DNA of 64,000 nucleotides from Diphasiastrum complanatum (GCA_029204225.1 CM055113.1:32553363-32617362); one strand, 5' to 3'. Counted from the first letter of the stretch, positions 47,905-58,695 are shown. The notes: generated by a model from the letters alone, not told the origin. Program-made: numbers and translations.

Positions 47905-49700
47905 GAATAATCCAAATCTGGAATCTGAAAAAAGCCTTTGGCGACTAGCCTGGCCTTGTAACGATTTAACCTTTCTTCAGCGTCATACTTCGCCTTGAAT
48001 ATCCATTTGCCTGGAATTGGGTTTCAGTCCTTTGGCAGCTCAAAGACTGTCCATGTTTGATTCTTCATCAAAGAATCGAATTCGGTGTCCATCGTTGCTT
48101 TCCACTGGTTAGCATCAGGAGTAGACATAGCTCCAAAAATGCTGGTTTGTTCTTGCACAAAGTAGCAGACCGGATCATCCATAAATCTGGATGGAGGTTG
48201 TCTGGACCTGTTTGACCTTCTGGGTTGAACTTTGGTCCTCTGATGTGGATTAACTCATTGAGTATCTGACTCATTGTCTAAGTCAGTGTCAATATTCTGC
48301 AGTTGAATCCTTGGATCGAAATTGTCTGGTTGCTTGATCCTTGGATTGGATTTATCAATAGCGTTTTCCTTGTGGTCGATGAACTGGTCTTCCAAAAAAT
48401 GACATCTCTACTGGTGAATGCTTTCTTGGTATCCAAATTGTAGAGCTTGTATGCCTTGTGATCTGGAAAATAGCTGATGAAAATCGTTTTTTTTGTTCTT
48501 ATCATCCAGCTTTCTTCTTATATCTTCAGGGATATGAGAGAAAGCGATGCATTTAAACACTCTAATATTTTTGAGTGAAGGTTTCGATCTTGTCCTCATA
48601 AGGTGTCTTGCCATTCAGGGCTTTGGTAATGGATCGATTTTGCAAATAGGCAACTATAGTAACAGCTTATGTCCAGAATTTCTTTGGAAGAGAGACATGG
48701 GCCAGCATGCTCTTGGCACTTTCGATGAGTGTCCGATTCTTCCGTTCAACTACACCATTGGACTGAGGTGAGTACTTGGTTGTATATTGTTGATGTATTC
48801 CACTGGCCTTGCAGAACTCCTTCAAAAATTTTGTACTCTCCCCCTCCATCTGTGCATAGAGATTTGATCTTCCTCAGGGTCTGATTTTTAGTAGACGCCT
48901 TGAACTACTTGAAGAACTTAAATGCTTCAGATTTGTTCTTCATAAAATAGCTAGTAGTCCTTTGAGAGAAGTCGTCGATGAAGATTAGAAAATAGAGAGC
49001 TCCCCCTGTGGAAGCGAGCTGCATTGGGCCACAGATGTCGCTGTGTACAAGGTCGAGCAAGCCCTTGGATGTATGAACTGAGTCTGAAATGAAGGGACTT
49101 GTAGCATACTTGCTGATAATACAACTTTTGCATGGAGAAGTTGGCTTGTTGACAGAAGACAGATCTTGTACTAGACTTTGAATAGACATTTGTTGAATAC
49201 TGTTGAAGTTAAGATGGCCAAGTCTGAAATGGCACAACATATCAGTTGATTCAGAAGTGATTGTGTGAAGAGTTGGACTGTTAGAAGGACCCTCTGACCT
49301 GAATCAGTGATTTTGCTAACTGAGAACAGATTCTTGGTCAGATTTAGAACGTGGAGAACATTGGATAGCAACTTGACTTCACCTCTTTTGAATTCAACTC
49401 TGACTGTTCCTTCACCTTTGATTAAATGTGATGATTTACATCTCCTTCTGGTTTGAGCTCTGTGCCATCAACGATGTCCTAGAGTTCTTTGGCTAGAAGT
49501 ATAACCTTCATCTTTAATTTAGAGATAGTAGTTATCTCCATCGAGTTTGTCAATGAGAGATGAACTAGATGATGGATCCATTCTGGTTGAACGAGATCAT
49601 TGGTAGAAACAAAGATTATCGGAATACTATTGGCTGCGCGTTTGGTAGAGAGACGTCTTGGTAGAAACAAGACTAATAATCCACAATAGAAATGCAGATT
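47905..49700 (-). pseudogene. Copia gag-integrase-RT remains
   Basis: Minus reading: gag start (SSLIDKLDGDNYYL, near 49560) for about 40 residues. A deletion near 49440 then fuses gag to the end of protease (LSNVLHVLNLTKNLFSVSKI). GAG-pre-integrase FRLGHLNFNS and its C-x2-C site, integrase LDLVHSDICGPMQ and FIDDFSQR, TKYSPQSNGVVERKNRT with the catalytic Glu, PKKFW, and KLYNLDTKKAFTSRDVIFW follow. Last is the RT start KNQTWTVFELP, a stop, and [10 protein letters not shown], ending near 47905. Several stops and shifts; zinc knuckle, protease active site and most of RT are missing. Confidence 0.9.
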
Positions 49701-49712
49701 ACTGAAATGTCC

Positions 49713-49724
49713 GCTCTGATACCA
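49713..49724 (-). other. Primer-binding site (initiator Met-tRNA)
   Basis: Minus-strand TGGTATCAGAGC adjacent to the LTR end. Confidence 0.9.
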
Positions 49725-50509
49725 TGTCGTAAAACGTGGGGATGACTGGCAATAGAAGCTCGAAGCTTTGAGCGTAGGCGTGTACAAACGGAAACACAAT
49801 ATTTAGCAGCAAAAATATTCAAGAAAAATGATTCATGCAAATTGTGCAAATGAACAATACAATAGTGAGACAAAAATTGCAATCTGATGAATATCAACAA
49901 TGAGTACAATGGCTTGAAGTAATAACTTCAGCTTGCTGAGCGTGATAACGCTTTCTACGGATAACTCTGATGATGATAAAACTCAACACTTTGAATAACT
50001 AACTTACATAGTTTGATTCAACTAGTATATATTTATAAGTGCCGAGAGACAAATATCTTATAAGCCTTAAATGCCATTCACTCCAGTTTTTGTTATGTAC
50101 AAAGTTGGTAACCACCCTTGGGATATTTGGTTGTTTAGCTATTTTTAGGGTTGATGATAAGTTGGTAACGTCGGTCCGCCACTATTGAAAATCCGAAAAA
50201 CCCGAAGGTGCCCTTAGAGTGAAAATATGTAAATCCCGAAGGTGCAAAAATCTCAAAGGTGCCTTTAGGGCGAAGGCGGGGAAATGGAAAAAAGGCGAAG
50301 GTGGGCCTGAAATGGATTCCAAGTCATTTTGGCCACTGTGTCACATTTTTTGTGAAGGTACAAAAAAGGCGAAGGTTTCTTAAAAACGTTTAAAGCATAA
50401 AAAATCTCAAAGGGAAAAATGCGAAGGTCCGAAACATGTAGTCGGCCTTCGGTTTTCATGATGCTCATTACTTGAACGATTTTAAGTCTGAGCATAAGAA
50501 ATCTAACAA
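49725..50509 (-). repeat. 5' LTR of the minus-strand copia element
   Basis: 785 bases from TGTTAGATTTCTTATGCTCAG (at 50509, minus) to TTTTACGACA. Ends match the LTR at 32222-32989. The U3 middle is filled with CCTTCGCCTTTTTT and CACCTTCG words (50180-50440), unlike the TTTTTTGACCC words of the other copy. A TATAAATATATAC-like sequence lies near 50025. Confidence 0.85.
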
Positions 50510-51438
50510 GGGAAAGAGTGACATTTTTAATGGATCAAGGTTCGAGGGTTCAACACCAAGGATTCCTGATACAAAGAGTGCCACAGCCTCGGATGACTAT
50601 TTGGCAAGGCCCTCAAGGAAGCTATCTAAGAAATCCATAGAAAAGATCAGAAGGCAGTACAATGATCAGAAAGAGTCTAATGAATTCCAGAAGACCTACA
50701 AGAAAGGAGAATGAGGGGGGGGGGGGGGGGGGGGGGGGGGCAAAGAAAATAACTACAGAAGAATATCCAAAGCTCAACAACCTCGTGAATGCCTTATGTC
50801 CACAACCCTCCTGGAGGATTGCGATGATGCTAAACAATGATGAGCAGCTTCAGGAGTACCTAAGGGCACCAAGCTGGAAAAGGGTCGACCCCTATCATGA
50901 ACCAATCAAGAAGAGAGACCCTTGGGAGAAAACAAAACTAGTTGAGCGACAAATCAATTGGTCTTTTATTCCAGGAATTGACTCAAGTTCAACTTTGGTA
51001 AAGTATAGAGATGCACTACTAAAGTTTGGACACGCGTATAGAGGAAGTGCAAATACCGTAGTCCAAGAAAGTGCAAATTATTGTTTATCCATAGTCTTTC
51101 TCGTGACATTGGAGTGCTACTGGAATAAGGGGCTACCGCCCATAATGCTGGACGTCAATGAACCTTTGCAATCAGAAGATGTGCATCTAATGATGGCAAG
51201 ACTTTATTTCCGAGCCGCATTTACTTCCAGTCAGTACGTGCAGATGATCGAGAAGTGGTATGGAAATAAGTTCATACTTGGGATAAGGCCGTACCTGGGA
51301 CCTATTCTGCTGGGCACAAAGACAAGATTCATCACATTTGAAGCCATCGGAAGGAAGGTCGGCTACGAGAAATCTCTTGATAAAAGAAAAGCTGAAAAGA
51401 ACAAGCAAGAGACTCTCGGTTACGTAGGGCTATCTTGA
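50510..51438 (+). CDS. Unrecognised ORF before the polypurine tract of a gypsy-like element
   Basis: About 310 residues remain. The first part (from the copia LTR boundary) reads SKKSIEKIRRQYNDQKESNEF, then a run of 26 G at 50715-50740 shifts the frame, and 230 residues follow without a stop: ITTEEYPKLNNLVNALCPQPSW, LQEYLRAPSWKRVDPYHEP, then a helical, Tyr/Leu-rich section (CLSIVFLVTLECYW) and a Lys-rich end (RKAEKNKQETLGYVGL). It ends 150 bases before a polypurine tract and LTR, the place where additional ORFs or env-like genes sit in plant gypsy elements. No signal peptide, transmembrane pattern or known domain was recognised. Its 5' end was cut by the copia LTR. Possibly the best kept unknown protein here. 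Confidence 0.5.
50715..50740 (+). repeat. (G)26 homopolymer
   Basis: A run of 26 G inside a coding frame; whichever length is ancestral, the present one puts the upstream and downstream parts in different frames. Assembly or replication error is possible. Confidence 0.9.
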
Positions 51439-51594
51439 CACGCTGCTGCTACTTTGAAGTTTTTCTGAGACAAGTGACAATGAAGCCAATAAGTTCTTGA
51501 TTTTATGTAGACAAATGATGATCTATGCCTTTCCAAGAACCACACGTCAAAGCTGAAGCAATGCAATGGGTCCTGCAACACTATAGGGGGAGGA
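51439..51594 (+). other. 3' untranslated part and polypurine tract
   Basis: Contains GTGGGTCCTGCAACA-like sequence shared with 57020-57035 and the purine tract AGGGGGAGGA at 51585, just before the LTR. Confidence 0.6.
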
Positions 51595-52393
51595 TAATCT
51601 CAGCTGATGTCATGCCCCGAGGTGTCGATATAGAACCTCTCCAACCCTAATGACAAAGGAAAGACAAACCACATCCATCCTCACACGTTTTGCATTGTAT
51701 CTATTCCATGCTTAATAAGAAGATTTTTCATGAGTTTGATGCTACACTAAGATCCTTGATCATGATGGTTTTCTTGAGTGATACCCCTATGATCATGCCC
51801 TTCCATTCATATTGTGTGGGGGGGGGATTAGTTTTCATGCTTTTCTAGTTGTGCATTAATTTGGGAATCAGCATTCAAGTAAACTAAATAGGCTAGAAAT
51901 GTGGCATAAATCTTGCATATCCTCAAACATTCTAGTTCTTGATGTTCTTGGGATGTCCAAAAATCAAAAGACTGGTTGGTTTCTTGATTTTTAGACCTCT
52001 AAAATGTTGTAGATTAGTTCTTGTTTCTTGTTTTGTCAATTTATGCAAGTATAGTAGTGCTTAGAATTTGATTTCAGTTCATTTTGCAGCAAAGTAGAAG
52101 TAGATTTCCTCGTTGTTCACCTGAACTGCATGCTGATTATTTGGTTGAACGTTTTGGTTACATGATAGATTGATTGCATGTGACACGGTTCAAGAGAGAC
52201 AGACTTGAGCTGTCCTCTGACAGGCAGGACATTACTACTACATCAATATTCAGTCCCTTCTACCTGATTTTGGGCTTTAAACAGGAAAGAAGAACTTAAC
52301 ACAAAGCCCACTATCTCTGCTGAAAGGCAGAAGAAGTAAGTAAGCAACATAACACTAGTAAACAAATCCTCTAGAGCAGAGAATCTGTGAACA
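51595..52393 (+). repeat. LTR 1 of gypsy-like tandem unit
   Basis: Follows a polypurine tract and ends GAATCTGTGAACA. 51688-52393 is about 95% identical to 57450-58151. After the end comes TTTGACATCGTTGCC, a decayed match to a gypsy primer site (TGGCGCCGTTGCC). The U3 is ~300 bases shorter than in LTR 2; the TATA region is missing. Confidence 0.82.
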
Positions 52394-52668
52394 TTTGACA
52401 TCGTTGCCACTTGAACTCCAATGCATTCTAAATCCATATGAACTACAACATTGTCCCCGCTCAGATCCCTGCAAACAAACTCCCAATCTTTCCACACATC
52501 TGAGTTTCTACAAAGTGGACAAAGCCACATAAATGGCTACATCATTGCCCAACTCCACTGGCTGATACACTCGCAAATCCGTTGGCTGCCTCAATGTTAG
52601 CAAGCCCACTAACAAACCTGAATTTCCTTCAACACCAAGCTCACGCTCCTCCCGTCCCCTCACGCTTC
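52394..52668 (+). other. Leader of the gypsy-like unit
   Basis: Begins with the primer-like site. An open minus-strand frame (52243-52530) spans the LTR edge; see the findings. No plus-strand gene. Confidence 0.4.
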
Positions 52669-53150
52669 AATTCTCAACCGGAGGCCCAGATTAATTCTCA
52701 ATTGGAGCCCTTGTGAGATCTCAACTGGAGCCCTCTGTGAAATCTCAACCGGAGCCCTGTGTCAAATCTCAACCAGAGCCCTCTTTGAAATCTCAATCGG
52801 AGTCATGTGTCAAATCTCAACCGGAGCCCTCTGTGAAATCTCGACCGATGGATTTTCGGTCAAATCTCGACCGACAGATTTTTGAACAAATCTCGACCGA
52901 CGAGTTTTGATCAAATCTTGATCGATGGGTTTTCAATCAAATCTCGATCGAAGGAAACGATCAAATCTTGACCGACGGGTTTTCAATCAAATCTCGACCG
53001 ATGAATTTCGATCAAATCTCAACCGACGGGTTTTCGATCAAATCTCGACTGAAGAAAGCGATCAAATCTCGACCGAAGGATTTTGATCAAATCTCGACCG
53101 GAGGTTTTGGGTCCAATCTTGACTGAAGGGGTTGCTCACCATCTCAACCA
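52669..53150 (+). repeat. Minisatellite of ~24-27-bp units
   Basis: About 18 units built on AAATCTCAACCGGAGCCCTCTG (left part, 24-bp period, encodes a repeated SQPEPSVK peptide) grading into GATCAAATCTCGACCGACGGGTTTTC (right part, 25-27 bp). The shared core is AAATCTCGACCG. The two halves are related subfamilies with a gradual change. Confidence 0.9.
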
Positions 53151-53460
53151 GACCAAATCCACGACAGACCACAGAACTTTTAAACAAAACCTCTAATTGG
53201 CATTTTGACTGAACCACCATCTCCCCAAAGCCTTAGAGGCTGAAAAAAAAAAAAAAAGTCATAAACACCAAAAAAATAAAGCCCATACCATTAGAAAGCC
53301 CTTTTCATACTGAGTCTCCCCTTGACTTCCTTAAAAACCCCTAAAAAATCCAAAAACACCAAAAACACCAAAAAATACAAGTCCTGAAATCCCAGAAGAT
53401 TATCCATACGAAATAAGGTCCCCTACAACTGAACAAATCAGACGTCATAGGCTCTACCGA

Positions 53461-54611
53461 ATGCGGTCCCAACCCCACCAGCCATCACAAACCCATTTGA
53501 GGGACAAGAACCTGATAGAGCCGAGTCTTCACAAGCACGAGCCCATTTTTATAGTGTTGAACTCTCCTAGATCAAAACCAACCTTAATGGTACTTCTGCC
53601 ACTCACGAAGCTCATCTTGAGAGACGTACACCCAAGTTCGATCTACCAAAATTTGATGTTTTTGCAAATCCTTGAGAATGCATGTGATGTATACGACGAA
53701 ACATCTCCCGCTGTTATGGTCCAACTGTTTTCGATGACCATGATCGCTAAAGCACGTGACTGGTTCTTCAACCTTGATCGTGAAGATAAGACAGACTGAT
53801 TCATTTTGAAAGAGTCCTTTATCAAGCGTTTTAAGCCCTTTCGCTTGATCGAGAGTCCTTTTGTCAAATTGAGTAACATCAAGATGGCAAAAGATGAACG
53901 TGTACGAGACTATATTGAGCATTTCAAGAGTCTCAAAAGTCAAGTACAAGAACATCCCTCTGAACAGATGCTCATCATGTGGTTTTTAGTCGGCCTTCCA
54001 AGATGGATTAGATGTGAGCTTAAATCCAATGATGAATATATGAGCCTAAAGTTAGCTATGTCTGATGCCATCAAAGAAGAAGATGAAGGATCAGATGTTC
54101 CCAGTTGGAGTTGCTTAATAAGCAACACCAACTACAGATGGAAAAACTCACCAATGAGCTTCAAACCACTCTAAAGTCTATCCAAAATAGTATGTCTAGT
54201 CAGTCAAATCTAGCACAGGTACCTTATAGTCAAAAACCAATATGGTGCCCACACTGTCGGGCTACGCATCCTGTTGATGCTTGTCTTTCATATCAGCCTA
54301 TCCAAGCACATACAGTCCAACAATATGAAGAACAACCATCACAATCTGGACATTCCTTGACTTATCTTGAATATCCTTCTAAAAGTCCAGAACCATTAGC
54401 CATACAATATGGCTATGTCGTTATACAAGGGCCATTGAACAACAGATGTTTCATCTATGGTGAAACTGGCCACTTCATGGTTGATTGTCTAGTCAAGACC
54501 AGGTACCACGTCGAATGTCACGACTGTGTTAGAAAACACAGTTTCAAAGACTGTCCAAAACAACCCAACAAGATCCTGTCTGCCTGCCATGTCAGTTATG
54601 ACTCACGATAG
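53461..54611 (+). pseudogene. Ty3/gypsy gag with three zinc knuckles
   Basis: Capsid: KACDVYDETSP-like start, VQLFSMTMIAKARDWFFNL, a TGA, ILKESFIKRFKPF, MAKDERVRDYIEHFKSL and FLVGLPRWIRCELKS, the gypsy gag pattern. The frame changes near 54105, and MEKLTNELQTTLKSIQNSM leads to CPHCRATHPVDAC, then CFIYGETGHFMVDC (second Cys replaced by Tyr), then CHDCVRKHSFKDC. Two of the three knuckles have three rather than four residues between Cys2 and His, as in the element at 38-41 kb. Ends at a TAG at 54609. A His/Thr-rich tail with stops continues to about 55030. Confidence 0.9.
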
Positions 54612-56255
54612 GATTCTCATGACAACACAACACGAGCACCATAGCACCCAACCGCTCAACCTGCTGCTCACTCGAGAAGTTTCTTGCACACTTCTACATT
54701 ACCAAGCACTACACCAGCTCCATAAGGCAAAAAAGACACTAATATGACATGAGTCCTTGTAGGAGGAAAGCGAAACCGATATTCTGTCATCTGCTACAAT
54801 GTCCAACCAGGAGCAATCTACACACCGAATTGACAGTTTTTCTCCACTTCTACAACCTCACATATATTTGTCTTTCCACATGTTCATAAAATTTTCAGTG
54901 TGCCAATACACAATACATCTACAAATCAGAGATGGAGATTCGGTTCTGAATCTCTTGCTCAAAGAGGTCCTCAGGACATAGTACCCCAACCATCCCTGCG
55001 TCTCAAGCTATATCTTACAACATTCGCTATCAATAATGGTAGATTTTAGTGTCACCAACCCTACCTTGTTTTGACAAGGCATGTAAGAGTAAGTCTTATT
55101 ATCATGCAAACAGATAGAATATTAGGATTGTCAAGGTCAATTATCAATGTTGATGGATGCAAGTTTTGTTCGACAAGTGCTATCAGTTCTCACTCTTTGT
55201 ACAATTTGTTTGTTTCCTTGTTGCTCTTCATTCCTAGTGTGTGATTGATTTTTGCATGAGAAATAGTTACTGCACGAGAGTCTTCCGTAGAGCATCTCAA
55301 GAACACATTTTCATTCGTATATCAATCTTCAAATCACCTTATACAGAGTTTTGGATTTTTGCGCATCTACCAAATCTGCGAAGTACATATCACATTTGAA
55401 TTGATTCTTGTATCTCATTGCCATATTCATCTTTGAGTCAACTACAACAAGATCAAAACAAATTTAGTTAAAATTTGTTCAATCTTTAGTCCAGTTACAT
55501 GTTCAACGTGTTTTCAACTACATGTTCCACACATTGATCCAATCCTGAGCATGAATAGTTACCAGCAACAACATTCCCACCAACAGATTTTTTTTTTTTT
55601 GGGGGGAGGGGAGAGTGGATCTGCTTGGATCCACTGGAGCAGTTACGCTGCCAGCAACAATATCAGCAAGATTGACAGCCAAGGTCACAAGTCAAATATG
55701 AAAAAGACAAGGCTAAGAAGACAGATGGCAATTCAAAGAGACTCAATCAGAAGAAATACCCCAGTCACGACGATGGTCCTTCAAAAAGAGAAACACAAGC
55801 ATTGGACAATCAGTCTCCTTCAACCGATCTCTTGCAATACTTCTGCGTCCATTCTCATGCCTATCGTTCACACCATCTACCGATGACACCACCTCCACCC
55901 TACCTTCCATCTGTTTGTTTATCATCATTTCACTGTTCTTATGAGAAATCCCCAGTTTTTTATAGTCTTACCGAAGCAGCAGATAGATCATTGCAAGTGT
56001 CTTGCGGAGACTAACTGCCACCTACAATGGTTGATCAGCCAAACGAAGACCTAAGAAGTAGGCGGAGCAGCTAGAAGACATAAGAAATTAAGCAAAGAAG
56101 CTGAGGAGGAAAGGACAAAACTTAAGCAACAGATGAGTCAGATCAATCTTGATAAAAAAAAACTCTTTGGAGCAATGATAGTTGAATCTCCTCCTATGAA
56201 GCCCAAAGAGATCCAAAAGTAACGGATCAAAAGAAAGAGTTGCAGAAAAAGAAAG
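54612..56255 (+). other. Decayed internal region; no recognisable pol
   Basis: The first 400 bases continue the gag frame with stops. Then ~480 bases of LTR-like non-coding sequence follow (55060-55540), then Gln/Ser-rich open stretches (QQQ near 55560-55660, 55802-56014). No protease, RT, RNase H or integrase motif in any frame. Confidence 0.4.
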
Positions 56256-56856
56256 ATGAAGACAACCATGAACCTGCAAAATAAATCGAGTTCCTCACCC
56301 AGCAAGTGGTGGTCAAAGCTCGACATTGCCAGGGTCCAAGGCTGCAACTGTAGAACTATCAGTTCCTTCACCCTTCCACCAGGCCTTCATCGTGTTTCCT
56401 TGTCATCACCAACCATTTGTCCAATCTATTTCTACCACCAATGTGTGAATGAGCCCATTCCCTTGAAGACTGATAACCAAGATTTGTACTACTACCTATC
56501 AGGAAAGAGCATCGACAAGACTGCAACTTCAACTGAGAAAAGAATTGCGAAAACGCCCGGAAGCAATATGGAGGATACAGTCCTCCCAAACCAAGATTTG
56601 TACTACTACCTATCAGGAAAGAGCATCGACAAGACTGCAACTTCAACTGAGAAAAGAATTGCGAAAACGCCCGGAAGCAATATGGAGGATACAGTCCTCC
56701 CAAAAGTTAGTACCTGCCAAGAAACCAGAGATGAAACAGTCAAGGGCAGATACTAGTGGTAAGAAAGAAGACATGCGAGAAGCACTGGAACATGCAAGTT
56801 GTGAAGCTGTTGGGAGCTCTCCAAATTTTGAGAATGTCAACCAATTGCAGCAATAA
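56256..56856 (+). pseudogene. Unrecognised ORF with in-frame duplication
   Basis: 56256-56756 is open for 166 codons (KTTMNLQNKSSSSPSKWWSK ... DLYYYLSGKSIDK ...). A perfect 114-bp tandem duplication doubles a 38-residue segment. A second frame (56545-56856) is also open through the duplication and continues KKPEMKQSRADTSGKKED to a TAA. It sits 190 bases before a polypurine tract and LTR, comparable to the ORF at 50510-51438, but I see no clear sequence match between them. Confidence 0.4.
56477..56704 (+). repeat. Perfect 114-bp tandem duplication
   Basis: 56477-56590 and 56591-56704 are identical by eye. The length is a multiple of three. Confidence 0.95.
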
Positions 56857-57049
56857 GACATTCTGGTTAAATTGCGACAATTTGCGAAAATAGTTTTTGA
56901 TAAGGACTGACAACAATAAACACTTGGTTTTATGTAAGCGAATGAGGATCTACGCTTTTTCAAGTGTCGATCAAAGACACCAATGCAGAAGCGGAGCGAC
57001 ATTGTCCAATATGAGTTGCAGTGGGTCCTGCAACACACTAGGGGTGGGA
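56857..57049 (+). other. 3' untranslated part and polypurine tract
   Basis: Parallels 51460-51594 (TTTTATGTA..CGAATGAGGATCTACGC, CAGTGGGTCCTGCAACA). The purine tract AGGGGTGGGA ends at 57049. Confidence 0.65.
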
Positions 57050-58151
57050 TGATGTTGGCTGATTCTAACGAATTCCCAATATACTCGGACAGAGCAACCC
57101 AAGAGCACCTCTCAACTTAGACCGAGGAGGTCTCTGAGAAGATGAGATGAACGAAGACTGAGAGACGAGTATGAGAGCCGAGGAATACTAGTAGTAATGA
57201 CAAGCAAGAACTGCGTAAGCCTCATGGTGAATCTCAGAAGATGGAATGACCATGTAGGAACTAGTATTTCTAGGCAAAGTAATAAATGCAAGTAGAGCCC
57301 TCTTAAAGAAAGTAGAGTGAGCCACCTTTTGATGGTGATCTCTAGTGGAGAGCATTATTCCACTTGTAATTTTTGAAATGTGGAAATTCCACTAGGATGC
57401 CACCTAAGGAGTTCTCTTGCTTATTTAAGAGACTCTCTCTTTGTAAAGAGGAGCTTTTTGCATTGTATCTACTCCGTGCGTAATAAGAAGATTTTCCATG
57501 AGTTTGATGCTACACTAAGCTCTTTGATTATGATGGCTTTCTTGAGTGATACCCCTATGATCATTTCATATTGTGTGTGGGGGGATTAGTTTTCATGCTT
57601 TTCTAGTTGTGGATTAATGTAGGAATCAGCATTCAAGTAAACCAAATAGGCTAAAAATGTGGCATAAATCTTGCATATCCTCAAACATTCTAGTTCTTGA
57701 TGTTCTTGGGATGTCCAAGAATCAAAAGACTGGTTGGTTTCTTGATTTTTAGACCTCTAAAATGTTGTAGATTAGTTCTTGTTTCTTGTTTTGTCAATTT
57801 ATGCAAGTATAGTAGTGCTTAGGATCTGATTTCAGTTCATTTTGCAGCAAAGTAGAAGTAGATTTCCTCGTTGTTCACCTGAACTGCATGCTGATCATTT
57901 GGTTGAACGTTTTGGTTACATGATGGATTGATTGCATGTGACATGGTTCAAGAGAGACAGACTTGAGTTGTCCTCTGACAGGCAGGACATTACTACTACA
58001 TCGATATTCAGTCCCTTCTACTTGATTTTGGGCTTTAAACAGGAAAGAAAAACTTAACACAGAGTCCACTATCTCTGCTGAAAGGCAAAAGAAGTAAGTA
58101 AGCAACAGAACACTAGTAAATAGATCCTCTAGAGCAGAAAATCTGTGAACA
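57050..58151 (+). repeat. LTR 2 of gypsy-like tandem unit
   Basis: About 1.1 kb from TGATGTTGGCTG to CTGTGAACA. The right 700 bases match LTR 1 closely. The left ~400 bases are a fuller U3 with TATTTAAG and a CT patch, then GTAAAGAGGAGC. Confidence 0.82.
57420..57429 (+). promoter_or_regulatory. TATA-like box of LTR 2
   Basis: CTTATTTAAG followed by AGACTCTCTCTTTG, a pyrimidine-rich start-site region. This segment is deleted in LTR 1. Confidence 0.45.
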
Positions 58152-58695
58152 GAATTCTAGGACTGTAAGGATCTGATGATCAATGGTGTGTTTTAGTACC
58201 TAGTTGCGATATGGGAAAGAGAAAATCATTTGATCAAATGTGGAATATTTTGGAAAATTTTGAGGTTTAATCTAGATCAGAATGTGGTACCTCATTATTT
58301 ACAAAATCAAAGGCCCTCAAATCTATTTCTCATTTTTTTAATAAATCCTTTACTTCTTAATAATTTTTTGAATATAAAACATCAAATTGGTTTATATGAA
58401 TTCTTTCCAACACGAAGTTATTCTTCTGAAAGACTGTTATGTCATATAAACTACTACTTGTGTGAATAGACTTGGAAATTCTAAGGTTAAAATGTTTCAA
58501 TTTCTTAAACCATAGAATATCTCTGTTGCATAAATGGATTTCGATAGAATAGTAGTTTCTATCACTCAGATTGAAAATATTTGAAGGAGAAGTCATGTTT
58601 GTAATGAAGTGAATCCTTTAGTGGAAGCACTTATTACTGACTTTTCTTGGATTTGGATATTTTCATATATCATCTCTCCAGTTAACATTTATTGA
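58152..58695. other. No gene recognised
   Basis: AT-rich, between LTR 2 and a minus-strand gypsy RT. Minus-strand ORF 58357-58596 shows no RT pattern even though RT would continue here. Confidence 0.3.

Larger units (their letters stand above)
47905..50509 (-). mobile_element. Copia element, minus strand, 3'-truncated
   Basis: LTR 49725-50509, primer site 49713-49724, then gag, GAG-pre-integrase, integrase and the RT start down to 47905, after which T-rich gypsy-like sequence begins. Same LTR family as 32222-32989. Its LTR start at 50509 interrupts or abuts the plus-strand ORF of the neighbouring element, which suggests it inserted there. Confidence 0.85.

Noticed and set aside
47433-47910. 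Ser/His/Pro-rich plus-strand ORFs
   Set aside because: Two frames and the minus strand are all open over GCATCTG-type repeats following a TATA-like site; more probably LTR transcript leader than protein.
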